Shown piece by piece: positions 8,341 through 17,932 of a stretch of DNA of 64,000 nucleotides. The translations under genes and the position numbers were made by a program. Within the stretch, counting starts at the first letter, position 1. Each line of letters starts with the position of its first letter. The stretch covers positions 1,922,001 through 1,986,000 of the forward strand of contig NZ_CP025512.1 in NCBI RefSeq assembly GCF_003491345.1. The letters run 5' to 3'. Source of the DNA: Neorhizobium sp. SOG26. Its GTDB lineage: Bacteria; Pseudomonadota; Alphaproteobacteria; Rhizobiales; Rhizobiaceae. The notes beneath the pieces were generated by a model. That model did not search any database. It was not told where the DNA came from and worked only from the letters and a program-made list of their open reading frames with translations.

Positions 8341-9504
8341 TTAACGGTCCAGCACCGCGCGCGCCTCGACGAGGTTCGAACGCACGTTCAGGATATGGAA
8401 GCCCATCACCGCAAGATGGCTTGGCATGATCATGCCGTCTTCGCTGCCGTTCGACACAATCGTTGGCTGGACGTTGAGGGCCGAGCGGAAGCGGCTCAGC
8501 GTGTCGTTCCAGATCTGGCCAAGATTGCGCTCGCGGATCACCTGCGAGAAGTCCGCCCCTGCGCCGGAAAGAATGGCGTAATAACCGTAGAGCTGTCCGT
8601 AGGCGAACCAGAAGCGGTCGTCGGCACGCGTGTCGAACCAGCCGGCACTGTGGTTTTCGGATCGGTCGCGCAGGATGGCCGCCGTGCCGCCAAGGTCGTT
8701 GGCGATGCGGTCGATGAACTGCACCAGGTTGTCGGCACGGCTGTCGAAGGTCGCAGCACAGATCGTAAGGTCGCGGTTGAACGCCCGCAGCTTCTCGATC
8801 GCCGTGCGGTAATAGGATGGCGTCGGGGTTTTAAACCCGAAAGGATCAAGCCCGAAATACCAGGAATATTCATCGAACTGCAGGTTGCCGCGCGCGTCCT
8901 GGAGATTGTTGTTGATGCCCGATGTGCCGCGCACGCGACCGAGCGTATCGACAAGTTCCGTCGAGGTGCGGCGCACTGCCTGGTTCACGCCACGCTGGAA
9001 CGAGGCCTTGTTGTCAAGGAACGGCGTGTGGTCCCAATCAATGCCGAAGAAGCCGAGCCGATAGAGAAGCATCGACGATATCCAGGCATTCTGGTTGACG
9101 TTGAAGTCCGTGAGGTCGGCTGCGGCATCGACGATCGCCGAAGACTGGCACTGGCGCGCAGCCGGATTGGCAGCCGTCGCGGCCGGCGTCGCATCGCTGC
9201 CCGCTAGTGCGGTCGATGGCGGCAATTCCTGGCCCGCCGGCACCGTGCGTTCCGACCAGCGGTAGGTATCGATGAAGTTCGGGTTGAAGCCGCTCCAGAC
9301 CTGCGTCTGGATAAAGAAGTAGCCGTAAAGCCCGATCAGCACCGCGAGCACGGCAAGGATCGGCCCCTTCACCATCCAGTGGCGACGGCCATACCAGCCA
9401 TGCGCAGCCATGAACGGCCAGACGAGCCATGCGAACAGCAGGCCGATCCCCCTTCCGATGGCCTGGCCGGCGTTCTGGAAGAAGGCAGTGATCCGTTCAA
9501 GCAT
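8341..9504 (-). CDS. DUF2333 family inner-membrane protein
   Basis: A 387-residue protein with an amphipathic N-terminus, one clear membrane segment (about residues 48-67, GPILAVLAVLIGLYGYFFI) and a large, probably periplasmic domain. Length, N-terminal anchor and the conserved SAIVDAAADLTDFNVNQNAW segment fit the DUF2333 family, whose function is unknown. The ATG at 9504 fits the hydrophobic start. A perfect 14-bp palindrome lies 30-43 bases upstream. The gene upstream (coiled-coil protein) reads the same way with a 74-bp gap and may be in the same operon. Confidence 0.78.
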   Translation of the reverse strand: MLERITAFFQNAGQAIGRGIGLLFAWLVWPFMAAHGWYGRRHWMVKGPILAVLAVLIGLYGYFFIQTQVWSGFNPNFIDTYRWSERTVPAGQELPPSTALAGSDATPAATAANPAARQCQSSAIVDAAADLTDFNVNQNAWISSMLLYRLGFFGIDWDHTPFLDNKASFQRGVNQAVRRTSTELVDTLGRVRGTSGINNNLQDARGNLQFDEYSWYFGLDPFGFKTPTPSYYRTAIEKLRAFNRDLTICAATFDSRADNLVQFIDRIANDLGGTAAILRDRSENHSAGWFDTRADDRFWFAYGQLYGYYAILSGAGADFSQVIRERNLGQIWNDTLSRFRSALNVQPTIVSNGSEDGMIMPSHLAVMGFHILNVRSNLVEARAVLDR

Positions 9505-9533
9505 CGAGGTCTCCGTCAGGCGCTAGTTGGCTC

Positions 9534-9547
9534 AACACATATGTGTT
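9534..9547. promoter_or_regulatory. Perfect 14-bp palindrome upstream of the DUF2333 gene
   Basis: AACACAT directly followed by ATGTGTT, centred about 36 bases before the DUF2333 start codon and about 38 bases after the stop of the coiled-coil gene. It has the size and symmetry of a repressor site; the cognate regulator is not evident. Confidence 0.4.
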
Positions 9548-9578
9548 CGCCGGGCATGACACAACGGCCTTGCGACGA

Positions 9579-10514
9579 TCAGGACCGCGCCGGCCGCAAC
9601 CGTGGCAGGCCCCATCGGCGCTTGGCCGGTTGCACGGTTGGCACCGGCGGTTCTGCCGGCACTACGCCCGGAAAATGGGCGGCAAAAACCGCATCGGCGC
9701 GTTCGCGCCTGCCGTTCAACCCGTGGATCGTCAGCATGCCGCGCATGAAACGGTCCGTCTCCTGCTGGAGCGACGGAAACCGCTCCACCGCAAGCGGCTC
9801 ACTGCCATCGCGACGCGAGGCTTCGAACACCACCTGATAGAGGATCAGGACATCCTCCATGTCTGCGGAAATCTTGTGCAGGAGCACATTACAGGTGCCG
9901 ATGCGGTGGTTGATCTCGCCGACAAAGCCTTCGAACGTCGCAAGGATCCGCTGCAACCGCCGCGTCGCTTCCAGTGTTGTCATCGCTTCGCCGGTCTCGC
10001 CCTTCAAAGCCTGGATCATCTCTGGCCGATGGTCGATGAAGGTGACAAGGCAGCTTTCGGTCCGGCGCCGCTCCATCACAAGCAGTTCGCGCTCTTCGCG
10101 GATCATGCCGGCCAGCAGATCGCCGCGCCTCAGTAGTTCCTCGAGATGAAGAAGCAGGGACGGACTGGAGGCACGCGCTTCCAGCCGGCGCTGCATCATC
10201 GAGCGGGAAAACAAGCCGATCAGCCTGTCAGAGCGGCTCGGCTCCTCGCGTTCCTCGAACTCCGTCTTCCGGCGCGCGATCTGCCGCGACATTTCGTAGG
10301 CTAGTCGCGCTAGCGTCGTTTCCGCCTTGCGCCGCTCTACGATCTCCGCCTCAAGCCGCGCCTCTTCGCGCTGCAGGGTTTCGTCATCGGGCAGCACCGC
10401 ATCTTCGGCCGCCACATGCAGCATCTGCATGACCGGCTGCAGCGCCTCGCGCATCTGCGCAAACACACCGCGGATGCGATCTACCTCACCGTCGAACCTC
10501 TTGACCTTGGCCAC
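9579..10514 (-). CDS. Coiled-coil hypothetical protein
   Basis: About 311 residues, soluble, with long charged heptad-rich stretches (about residues 45-95 and 120-200, rich in Glu, Arg and Leu) and a basic, Pro-rich C-terminal tail ending RRWGLPRLRPARS. No catalytic motif or named family is recognised. The GTG at 10514 is chosen over an upstream start because GGGAGGCAGGA sits just before it. It precedes the DUF2333 membrane gene on the same strand, so the two may act together at the membrane; this is only inferred from position. Confidence 0.65.
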   Translation of the reverse strand: MAKVKRFDGEVDRIRGVFAQMREALQPVMQMLHVAAEDAVLPDDETLQREEARLEAEIVERRKAETTLARLAYEMSRQIARRKTEFEEREEPSRSDRLIGLFSRSMMQRRLEARASSPSLLLHLEELLRRGDLLAGMIREERELLVMERRRTESCLVTFIDHRPEMIQALKGETGEAMTTLEATRRLQRILATFEGFVGEINHRIGTCNVLLHKISADMEDVLILYQVVFEASRRDGSEPLAVERFPSLQQETDRFMRGMLTIHGLNGRRERADAVFAAHFPGVVPAEPPVPTVQPAKRRWGLPRLRPARS

Positions 10515-10598
10515 GTCCTGCCTCCCTGCCCGCTCAGGCAGAAGATAGCGCCGCGGCAAGAAATTTCCACGGCGGCGGGGAAGGCGTGGCGGCGCGCG

Positions 10599-11048
10599 TC
10601 AGAGCCCCAGCGCGGTGATCTCGGCGGCAAGCCGTTCCTTGGCGAGCTTCGGCATCTTGGCATCCTTGACCGGCGCAAGATCGACCGGCTGGTCACCGAC
10701 AACAACCACGGCAACCATGCCCATGCCGAAATGTGGCGTGCACTTGAAGACATAGGCGCCGGCCTGGTCGACGGTGACCGAAAGCTCCTGGTTCATCTTG
10801 CCCTTGATGGCGGGAACACCTTCCGGCGTCAGGCCGACGATCGAGACCACGTCATGCCCCTTGTCGGCCGGCACGAACTTGATCGTGTCACCAAGCTGCG
10901 CCTTCACGGCAGCCGGCTCGAAGACCATCGCCTGCCCGTCGGCGCCCTTGTTGAGCATCTTGATCTCGATTTCCGCACCAAAGGCCGGCGCTGCAAAAAG
11001 TGCGGCGAGTGCGGCAAAGGCGAAAGTGGTTTGGCGAGCGTTGCGCAT
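10599..11048 (-). CDS. Pseudoazurin, periplasmic blue copper protein
   Basis: A 149-residue precursor with a signal peptide cleaved near AFG-AEIEI. The type 1 copper ligands are all present: His65 (GHDVV), Cys103 and His106 (KCTPHFG) and Met111. The C-terminal helices are those of pseudoazurin rather than plastocyanin. It carries electrons in the periplasm, classically to copper nitrite reductase NirK or to cytochrome c peroxidase; no denitrification genes are in the window. The ATG at 11048 has AGGAGA upstream. An FNR/FixK/NnrR-type box 63 bases upstream of the start suggests induction at low oxygen or by nitric oxide. Confidence 0.93.
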   Translation of the reverse strand: MRNARQTTFAFAALAALFAAPAFGAEIEIKMLNKGADGQAMVFEPAAVKAQLGDTIKFVPADKGHDVVSIVGLTPEGVPAIKGKMNQELSVTVDQAGAYVFKCTPHFGMGMVAVVVVGDQPVDLAPVKDAKMPKLAKERLAAEITALGL

Positions 11049-11110
11049 GGGGTATCTCCTGCTAGGCAATTTGGTTGCCGCCGTTTTAGGAGACGCTCAA
11101 ACACCTGGCG

Positions 11111-11124
11111 TTGACACACCTCAA
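11111..11124. promoter_or_regulatory. FNR/FixK/NnrR-type box upstream of pseudoazurin
   Basis: On the minus strand TTGAGGTGTGTCAA fits TTGA-N6-TCAA, the half-site arrangement of Crp/Fnr-family regulators FNR, FixK and NnrR. It is 63-76 bases upstream of the pseudoazurin start codon, a suitable place for an activator site. Confidence 0.6.
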
Positions 11125-11165
11125 CCGCCGGTGGGCAATGGACAATCTGCCGCAGCCGCGAACTT

Positions 11166-11753
11166 CTAGGCGCCCTCGCAGCGCATCTTTTCTTCCCAGT
11201 GCCGGCGGCAGAGCGAAACGTATTTTTCGTTCCCGCCAACCTCCACCTGCGCGCCCTCGCGAACGAGGTTGCCTTCGGCATCGAGCCGCACGACCATGGT
11301 TGCCTTGCGGCCGCAAAAGCAGATGGTGCGCACCTCGCGCAACTCGTCGGCAATCGCCAGCAGCTCCAGCGATCCGGGAAACAGCTTGCCCTGGAAGTCG
11401 GTCCGCAACCCATAGGCCATCACCGGAATGCCGACATGGTCGGACACGCGCGCCAGCTGCCAGACCTGCTCCGATGTCAGGAACTGCGCCTCATCTACGA
11501 AGACACAGGCGAGCGGCTCGCGCATGTGCATCTCCTTGATCGTCTCGAACAGGTCGTCGGAGCTACTGAAGGGGATGGCGTCGGAAGACAGGCCGATTCG
11601 CGAGGCCACCTTGCCCTGCCCTGCGCGATCATCCAGCGCGGCCGTGAAGATTGCCGTGCGCATGCCCCTTTCCTGGTAGTTATAGGAGGCTTGCAGCAGC
11701 ATGGTGGACTTGCCAGCATTCATCGTGGCGTAGTGGAAATAGAGCTTGGCCAT
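11166..11753 (-). CDS. tdk: Thymidine kinase
   Basis: A 195-residue type II thymidine kinase phosphorylating thymidine with ATP for salvage. The P-loop is MNAGKST (about residues 11-17), the Walker B-like segment is FVDEAQFL, and the zinc cysteines are in CFCGRKA and near SLCRRH. Length is normal. The ATG at 11753 ([15 protein letters not shown]) is preferred to the in-frame upstream start, which would add 17 basic residues not seen in the family. It stands alone between pseudoazurin and choX. Confidence 0.96.
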   Translation of the reverse strand: MAKLYFHYATMNAGKSTMLLQASYNYQERGMRTAIFTAALDDRAGQGKVASRIGLSSDAIPFSSSDDLFETIKEMHMREPLACVFVDEAQFLTSEQVWQLARVSDHVGIPVMAYGLRTDFQGKLFPGSLELLAIADELREVRTICFCGRKATMVVRLDAEGNLVREGAQVEVGGNEKYVSLCRRHWEEKMRCEGA

Positions 11754-11964
11754 GCCCGGTTTCTGATCGCATTTCAGCGCCGGGAAAAGTCGCCGCGGGC
11801 GCAACCCACAGAAAACTGGGATCCCCTATGCGGCAGTCGGTGCAGCACGCTGTACCCCCGATGTCGCAAAGACACCGGGAATGCGCGCGGATGCGCGCGC
11901 TTGCGCCATTCCTCAGGATATTGATAATGGCGGGAACGCAGAAAAATCAGAGGGAGCATACAGC

Positions 11965-12918
11965 ATGCGCGTCGACACCTTCCTGAAAACGGCCGTGGCC
12001 GCCGCCTCGCTTCTTGCGATCGCCGGCACGGCGAATGCAGCAGAACCAGAGGCTTGCCAGACCGTCCGCATCTCCGACGTCGGCTGGACCGATCTCGCCT
12101 CGACCAACGGCAGCTTCGTAACGATCCTCAAGGCTCTGGGTTACAAGCCAGACGTCAAGACGCTCGGCGTGCCGGTGACCTATTCTTCCATGAAGAACAA
12201 GGACATCGATGTCTTCCTCGGCAACTGGATGCCAGCCCAGGCGGGCGCCATCAAGGCTTACCTGGACGACAAGTCCATCGAAACCATTACCGTGAACCTC
12301 GAAGGCGCCAAGTACACGCTCGCCACCAATGCTGCCGGCGCCAAGCTGGGCATCAAGGACTTCAAGGATATCGCCCAGCACAAGGATGCCCTCGAAGGCA
12401 AGATCTACGGGATCGAGCCGGGCAACGAAGGCAACGGCATGATCGTTGACCTGATCGACAAGGACACCTTTGGGCTCAAGGGCTTCCAGGTGGTGGAGTC
12501 GTCCGAGCAGGGCATGCTGACGCAGGTTTCGCGCGCCGACAAGGAAGACAAGCCGGTGATCTTCCTCGCCTGGGCGCCGCATCCGATGAACGTCGCGCAC
12601 GAGATCACCTATCTCGCCGGTGGCGACGACACCGTTTTCGGCCCCGATTTCGGCGGCGCGACCGTCTACACGGTTGCCCGCGGCGGTTATGTCAACGAGT
12701 GCCCGAACGTCGGCACGCTTCTCAAGAACATGAAGTTCTCGCTCGACATGGAAAACGCCATCATGGGCAGCATCCTCAACGATGGCGAGGACAACGAGAA
12801 GGCTGCGAAGGCGTGGCTGAAGGCCAATGGCAGCGTCGTCGAGCCGTGGCTTGCCGGCGTCACCACCTTCGACGGCCAGGACGGTCTTGCGGCCGTCAAG
12901 AAGGAGCTTGGCCTCTAA
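11965..12918 (+). CDS. choX: Choline ABC transporter, substrate-binding protein
   Basis: A 317-residue periplasmic protein with a signal peptide ending AGTANA-AEPEA. The mature part is the glycine betaine/choline-binding OpuAC-type fold, with DVGWTDLASTNGSF, FLGNWMPAQ and FLAWAPHPMN, segments that supply the aromatic box for the quaternary ammonium in ChoX. It delivers choline for conversion to betaine or for phosphatidylcholine synthesis. GAGGGAGCA precedes the ATG. It is the first gene of choXWV; an 11-bp hairpin between it and choW probably sets the usual excess of binding protein over permease. Confidence 0.95.
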   Translation: MRVDTFLKTAVAAASLLAIAGTANAAEPEACQTVRISDVGWTDLASTNGSFVTILKALGYKPDVKTLGVPVTYSSMKNKDIDVFLGNWMPAQAGAIKAYLDDKSIETITVNLEGAKYTLATNAAGAKLGIKDFKDIAQHKDALEGKIYGIEPGNEGNGMIVDLIDKDTFGLKGFQVVESSEQGMLTQVSRADKEDKPVIFLAWAPHPMNVAHEITYLAGGDDTVFGPDFGGATVYTVARGGYVNECPNVGTLLKNMKFSLDMENAIMGSILNDGEDNEKAAKAWLKANGSVVEPWLAGVTTFDGQDGLAAVKKELGL

Positions 12919-12931
12919 GCCAGATCCATGA

Positions 12932-12958
12932 GCCGGAGCAGCCCGTCGCTGCTCCGGC
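12932..12958 (+). terminator. Intercistronic hairpin between choX and choW
   Basis: A perfect 11-bp stem (12932-12942 and 12948-12958) with a five-base loop lies 14 bases after the choX stop. It is followed by a C/T-rich stretch but no clean T-run, so it is better read as a stabilising or partial-termination hairpin than as a full terminator. Confidence 0.6.
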
Positions 12959-12994
12959 ACCCGCCCTTTCTTTCTCTCAAAATGGCAGGTCTGC

Positions 12995-13833
12995 GTGGAT
13001 TGGATCGAAGAGCACCGTATTCCCATAGGCGCCTGGGCGAAGTCAGTCGTTGATTGGCTGACGACCAATGGCTACTGGTTTTTCAGGTGGCTGTCGTCCA
13101 CCTTGTCGTCGGTTATCGACGGCCTTTTATGGCTTCTGCAGGCCCCTCACCCGCTGGTGGTGATGGCGATCTTCGCAGGCCTTTCTTACGCGCTACGGCG
13201 CTCCATCCCGCTCGCGCTCTTCACCTTTGCCGGCTTCCTGTTCATCTTCAACCAGGGCTATTGGGAAGAAACGACGCAGACGCTCGCGCTCGTAAGTGCA
13301 GCAACGGCCGTCAGCATGCTGATCGGTGTACCGCTCGGCATCGCCGCGGCCCGACGCGAATGGCTCTACAGCGCCATGCGTCCCGTGCTTGACCTGATGC
13401 AGACGCTGCCAAGCTTCGTGTACCTCATCCCGGCGCTCATCCTGTTTGGCCTCGGCATGGTCCCCGGCCTCATCGCCACGGTCATCTTCGCCATCCCCTC
13501 GCCGATCCGCCTCACCCGTCTCGGCATCATCTCGACGCCGACGGCTCTTACGGAAGCCGCCGTCGCTTTCGGCGCGACACCCGGCCAGGTGCTGCGCAAG
13601 GTTGAACTGCCCTATGCGACGCCGCAGATCATGGCGGGTCTGACGCAGACCATCATGTTGTCATTGTCGATGGTCGTCATCGCGGCCCTCGTCGGCGCGA
13701 ACGGCCTTGGCGTTCCGGTACTTCGCGCGCTGAACACGGTGAACGTAGCCCGCGGCTTCGACTCCGGCCTCTGCATCGTCATTCTCGCGATCATCCTCGA
13801 CCGCATGTTCCGCACGTCGGGAGGCAGCGCATC

Positions 13834-13837
<4 letters not shown>
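12995..13837 (+). CDS. choW: Choline ABC transporter, permease
   Basis: A 280-residue inner-membrane protein with five to six hydrophobic segments and the BPD_transp_1 fold, including the EAA loop (ATPGQVLRKVELPYATPQIMAG, about residues 190-211) that docks on the ATPase. It is the ProW/OpuAB type. The GTG start (GTG GAT TGG) follows GGCAGGT weakly. Its stop overlaps choV by four bases, so the two are translationally coupled. Confidence 0.94.
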
Positions 13838-14937
<1,100 letters not shown>

Positions 14938-14947
14938 CACCGGACGG

Positions 14948-15709
14948 ATGACCAGCGAGAACGACATCAAAGCCGAGGGCGACAAGCCCAAGGTGATCCG
15001 TGACACCGATGACGAGGCGCGCCGTCTGGCGCGCACCCTCCTGCGCGGCGCCCGCTACATGGCGCTTGCCGTGCTTGATCCGGAAACCGGTTTCCCCTCC
15101 GTCAGCCGTGTGCTCACCGGAACGGATATCGATGGCGTGCCTGTGATCCTCGTCTCCGCCCTTGCCAGTCACACGAAGGCGCTGCGCGCCGATCCTCGCT
15201 GCTCGCTGCTGGCCGGCGAACCCGGCAAGGGCGATCCGCTCGCCCATCCGCGCATCACCGTGCAGTGCATCGCAGAACCGGTGCGCCGGGAAACGCCGCA
15301 GCACGAACGCCGCCGGTCGCGATTCCTCAACCGCCACCCGAAGGCGGCGCTCTACCTAGATTTTGGCGATTTTCAGTTTTTGCGAATCACGCCGCAGACT
15401 GCCGCGCTCAATGCCGGCTTCGGCCGTGCATACATATTGCCCGGATCGGACCTTGTCATCGCTGAACCGGCAGACGGGGAAGAGTGGCGGCAGCTGGAAG
15501 AAAAGCTCTCCACCATGACCGCCGAGGCTGCCGCTGTTGCGGCCCATCTGGGGCGCCACGAGAGCCCTAACTGGCGCTTTGGAGGCCTGGATCGCAGCGG
15601 TTTTGAGCTGATTTGCGGCGATATCCTCCTCCGGCACGAGTTCGATGAACCGGCCGTATCGCCCGAGGCCGTGCTTAACCATATTTCGGCATTCGCTAAT
15701 GCGCGGTGA
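14948..15709 (+). CDS. HugZ/pyridoxamine-phosphate-oxidase-fold protein
   Basis: A 253-residue soluble protein. Residues 20-160 form an FMN-binding split-barrel (ARTLLRGARYMALAVLD, then SALASHTKALRADPRCSLL), and residues 170-250 resemble the DUF2470 tail of HugZ-type heme-degrading proteins. In that family the tail contributes to heme binding; whether this one degrades heme or is a general flavin-binding protein is not clear from sequence. It lies ten bases after choV, which may be positional chance, and ends just before the NolR-like gene's promoter. Confidence 0.75.
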   Translation: MTSENDIKAEGDKPKVIRDTDDEARRLARTLLRGARYMALAVLDPETGFPSVSRVLTGTDIDGVPVILVSALASHTKALRADPRCSLLAGEPGKGDPLAHPRITVQCIAEPVRRETPQHERRRSRFLNRHPKAALYLDFGDFQFLRITPQTAALNAGFGRAYILPGSDLVIAEPADGEEWRQLEEKLSTMTAEAAAVAAHLGRHESPNWRFGGLDRSGFELICGDILLRHEFDEPAVSPEAVLNHISAFANAR

Positions 15710-15723
15710 CGCCCTACCTAAAT

Positions 15724-15739
15724 TTTAGGTATATACAAT
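15724..15739 (+). promoter_or_regulatory. NolR-type binding site
   Basis: TTTAG followed by nine bases and AT fits the described NolR consensus (A/T)TTAG-N9-A(T/A). It lies 85-100 bases upstream of the NolR-like gene, as expected for the autoregulation known for nolR. Confidence 0.5.
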
Positions 15740-15823
15740 CGTCTAAGACACTTGTTATTTCTTACCCATCATTAAGGATGTTTTTGAGCGGGGGGCCGCT
15801 ATGAAAACGAGGGGACACAGCTG

Positions 15824-16144
15824 ATGAACACGATGGAACTATCCGAGCACTCAACCGCAGCCGCAGGCCTGCTCTCTGCCATGGCAAACCCGAAGCGGCT
15901 GATGATCCTTTGCTGCCTCGTAAAGGGCGAAGTGGCCGTCGGCGCCTTGGCAAACCAGGTTGGGCTGAGCCAGTCGGCTCTTTCGCAGCACCTGTCGAAG
16001 CTGCGTGCGCAGAAGCTCGTGAAGACGCGTCGTGACGCACAGACCATCTATTACTCCAGTTCCTCCGAGCAGGTCATGAAGGTGCTCGAGACGCTCGAAG
16101 ACATCTACTGCACGGTAGAACAGAAGACGTCCGTCGCCGCCTGA
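15824..16144 (+). CDS. ArsR family regulator, NolR-like
   Basis: A 106-residue winged-helix repressor. The core (AAGLLSAMANPKRL, then VGALANQVGLSQSALSQHLS and RRDAQTIYYSSSS) is nearly the same as the rhizobial nodulation and global regulator NolR as I remember it, including the recognition helix. NolR lacks metal-binding cysteines; the two cysteines here (LCCL, about residues 26-27 of the core) are not in an ArsR metal motif. The N- and C-terminal tails are shorter than in NolR. A NolR-type box lies upstream. It may control nodulation, motility or core metabolism; being an ortholog rather than a paralog is unproven. Confidence 0.85.
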   Translation: MNTMELSEHSTAAAGLLSAMANPKRLMILCCLVKGEVAVGALANQVGLSQSALSQHLSKLRAQKLVKTRRDAQTIYYSSSSEQVMKVLETLEDIYCTVEQKTSVAA

Positions 16145-16299
16145 AACAAGGCCGCAACCTGATTTGGTGAATACATGAGATGTTGAGGGGCAGCAGGAAT
16201 GCGGGCCCTCAAACCTTTTGGGCGGCAGGTATAGCTGCCGCAACCGGGCCTCACGGGCATGATCTCGAAACCCGTTGACGCTTTCGTTCCCCTTGATAA

Positions 16300-16317
16300 T
16301 TTGACCATCTAGTCAAA
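16300..16317. promoter_or_regulatory. Inverted repeat upstream of the aminotransferase
   Basis: TTTGAC and GTCAAA flank six bases, a perfect 6-bp inverted repeat 61 bases upstream of the aminotransferase start. The spacing excludes an FNR box (which needs four bases between TTGAC-type halves). It is a likely operator for an unidentified regulator. Confidence 0.45.
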
Positions 16318-16377
16318 AGACGGCGACAGCCGCCGAGGGGAATAGGCCACCCGAAATCGATGGCCACGGAGATCTTT

Positions 16378-17706
16378 ATGTCCAATCGTCTTAACACCAC
16401 GCCGAACGATCTTCGTGCGTTCTGGATGCCGTTCACAGCCAACCGCCAGTTCAAGCAGGAACCGCGGATGTTCGTCGGCGCCAAGGACATGCACTATACC
16501 ACGTATGACGGGCGCCAGGTGCTCGATGCGACGGCTGGCCTCTGGTGCGTGAACGCCGGTCACTGCCGCCCGAAGATCACCGAAGCGATCCGCGAACAGG
16601 CAGGAGAACTGGACTATGCGCCGGCCTTCCAGCTCGGCCACCCGAAGGCCTTCGAGCTTGCCAACCAGCTGGTGGACATCGCGCCGGAAGGCATGAACCA
16701 CGTGCTTTACACCAATTCCGGCTCCGAGTCGGTGGAGACGGCGCTCAAGGTGGCACTCGCCTACCATCGCGTGAAGGGCAACGGCTCGCGCTTCCGCCTC
16801 ATCGGCCGCGAGCGCGGTTACCACGGCGTCAACTTCGGCGGCATCTCGGTGGGCGGCATCGTCGCCAACCGAAAGATGTTCGGCACGCTCCTGACCGGCG
16901 TCGATCACATGCCGCACACCCACCTTCCGGGTCAGAATGCCTTTACCCGCGGCCAGCCCGAACATGGCGGCGATCTCGCGACCGAACTCGAACGCATCGT
17001 TACCCTGCATGATGCCTCGACCGTCGCGGCCGTCATCGTTGAGCCGGTTGCCGGCTCCACCGGCGTGCTCATTCCGCCGAAGGGCTACCTCCAGAAGCTG
17101 CGCGAGATCTGCACCAGGCACGGCATCCTGCTGATCTTCGACGAAGTCATCACCGGTTTCGGCCGCCTCGGTGCGCCGTTTGCCGCCCAGTATTTCGACG
17201 TGAAGCCGGACATCATCACCACCGCCAAGGGCCTGACCAACGGCGTCATCCCGATGGGGGCCGTCTTCGTCACCTCCGAGATCCATGACGCGTTCATGAA
17301 CGGTCCGGAGCACATGATCGAGTTCATGCACGGCTACACCTATTCGGGTAACCCGATCGCATCCGCCGCTGGCCTCGCAACGCTCGAGACCTACAAGGAA
17401 GAAGGCCTCTTCGAGCGCGCCCGCGACATCGCGCCTTACTGGGAAGACGGCCTGCATTCGCTGAAAGACCTGCCGAATGTCATCGACATCCGCAACCTCG
17501 GCCTGATCGGCGGCATTGAGCTTGATCCAATTGCGGGCGAGCCCACCAAGCGTGCCTTCACCGCCTTCCTGAAGGCTTACGAGAAGGGCCTGCTGATCCG
17601 CACCACCGGCGATATCATCGCCATGTCGCCGCCGCTCATTGTCGAGAAGCACCATATCGACGAGATCTTCGGCAAGCTGCGCGAGATCCTCTCAAACAGT
17701 ATCTGA
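16378..17706 (+). CDS. Omega-amino acid (beta-alanine) pyruvate aminotransferase
   Basis: A 442-residue class III, PLP-dependent transaminase. Signatures: TNSGSESVETALK for the phosphate site, YHGVNFGG, LLIFDEVITGFGRLG and TAKGLTNGVIPMGAV with the PLP lysine in TAKG. The sequence matches omega-amino acid:pyruvate aminotransferase of Pseudomonas type (about 449 residues), which moves amino groups from beta-alanine and related omega-amines to pyruvate. The ATG at 16378 is chosen over one six codons upstream because GGAGA lies seven bases before it. The 233-bp region in front holds an inverted repeat at 16300-16317. Exact substrate is uncertain. Confidence 0.9.
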   Translation: MSNRLNTTPNDLRAFWMPFTANRQFKQEPRMFVGAKDMHYTTYDGRQVLDATAGLWCVNAGHCRPKITEAIREQAGELDYAPAFQLGHPKAFELANQLVDIAPEGMNHVLYTNSGSESVETALKVALAYHRVKGNGSRFRLIGRERGYHGVNFGGISVGGIVANRKMFGTLLTGVDHMPHTHLPGQNAFTRGQPEHGGDLATELERIVTLHDASTVAAVIVEPVAGSTGVLIPPKGYLQKLREICTRHGILLIFDEVITGFGRLGAPFAAQYFDVKPDIITTAKGLTNGVIPMGAVFVTSEIHDAFMNGPEHMIEFMHGYTYSGNPIASAAGLATLETYKEEGLFERARDIAPYWEDGLHSLKDLPNVIDIRNLGLIGGIELDPIAGEPTKRAFTAFLKAYEKGLLIRTTGDIIAMSPPLIVEKHHIDEIFGKLREILSNSI

Positions 17707-17932
17707 GCCTCGACTTCGAGAGCCGGCGGGGCATCCCCCGCCTGCCCTCCCTGCTTCACTGCATGCTTCATCGCCAAGAGACGCGGATGCGGATTGCCTC
17801 GCGCGCCGCCCCACTCGACGGCCTGCGAAAGAGCCTCTACAGAAGGCGCTCGCATCTGCCAGTGTCAGCCGTGTCCGGCACAGCCTGGCCTAACCCTCTT
17901 CCGATTGTTTGAGCCCGCCCCCGGAGGGTCGC

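Noticed and set aside
16300..16317. FNR/FixK box upstream of the aminotransferase
   Set aside because: The half-sites are six bases apart rather than four.
16309..17655. 448-codon open frame opposite the aminotransferase
   Set aside because: Antisense shadow; the plus strand gene has all catalytic motifs.
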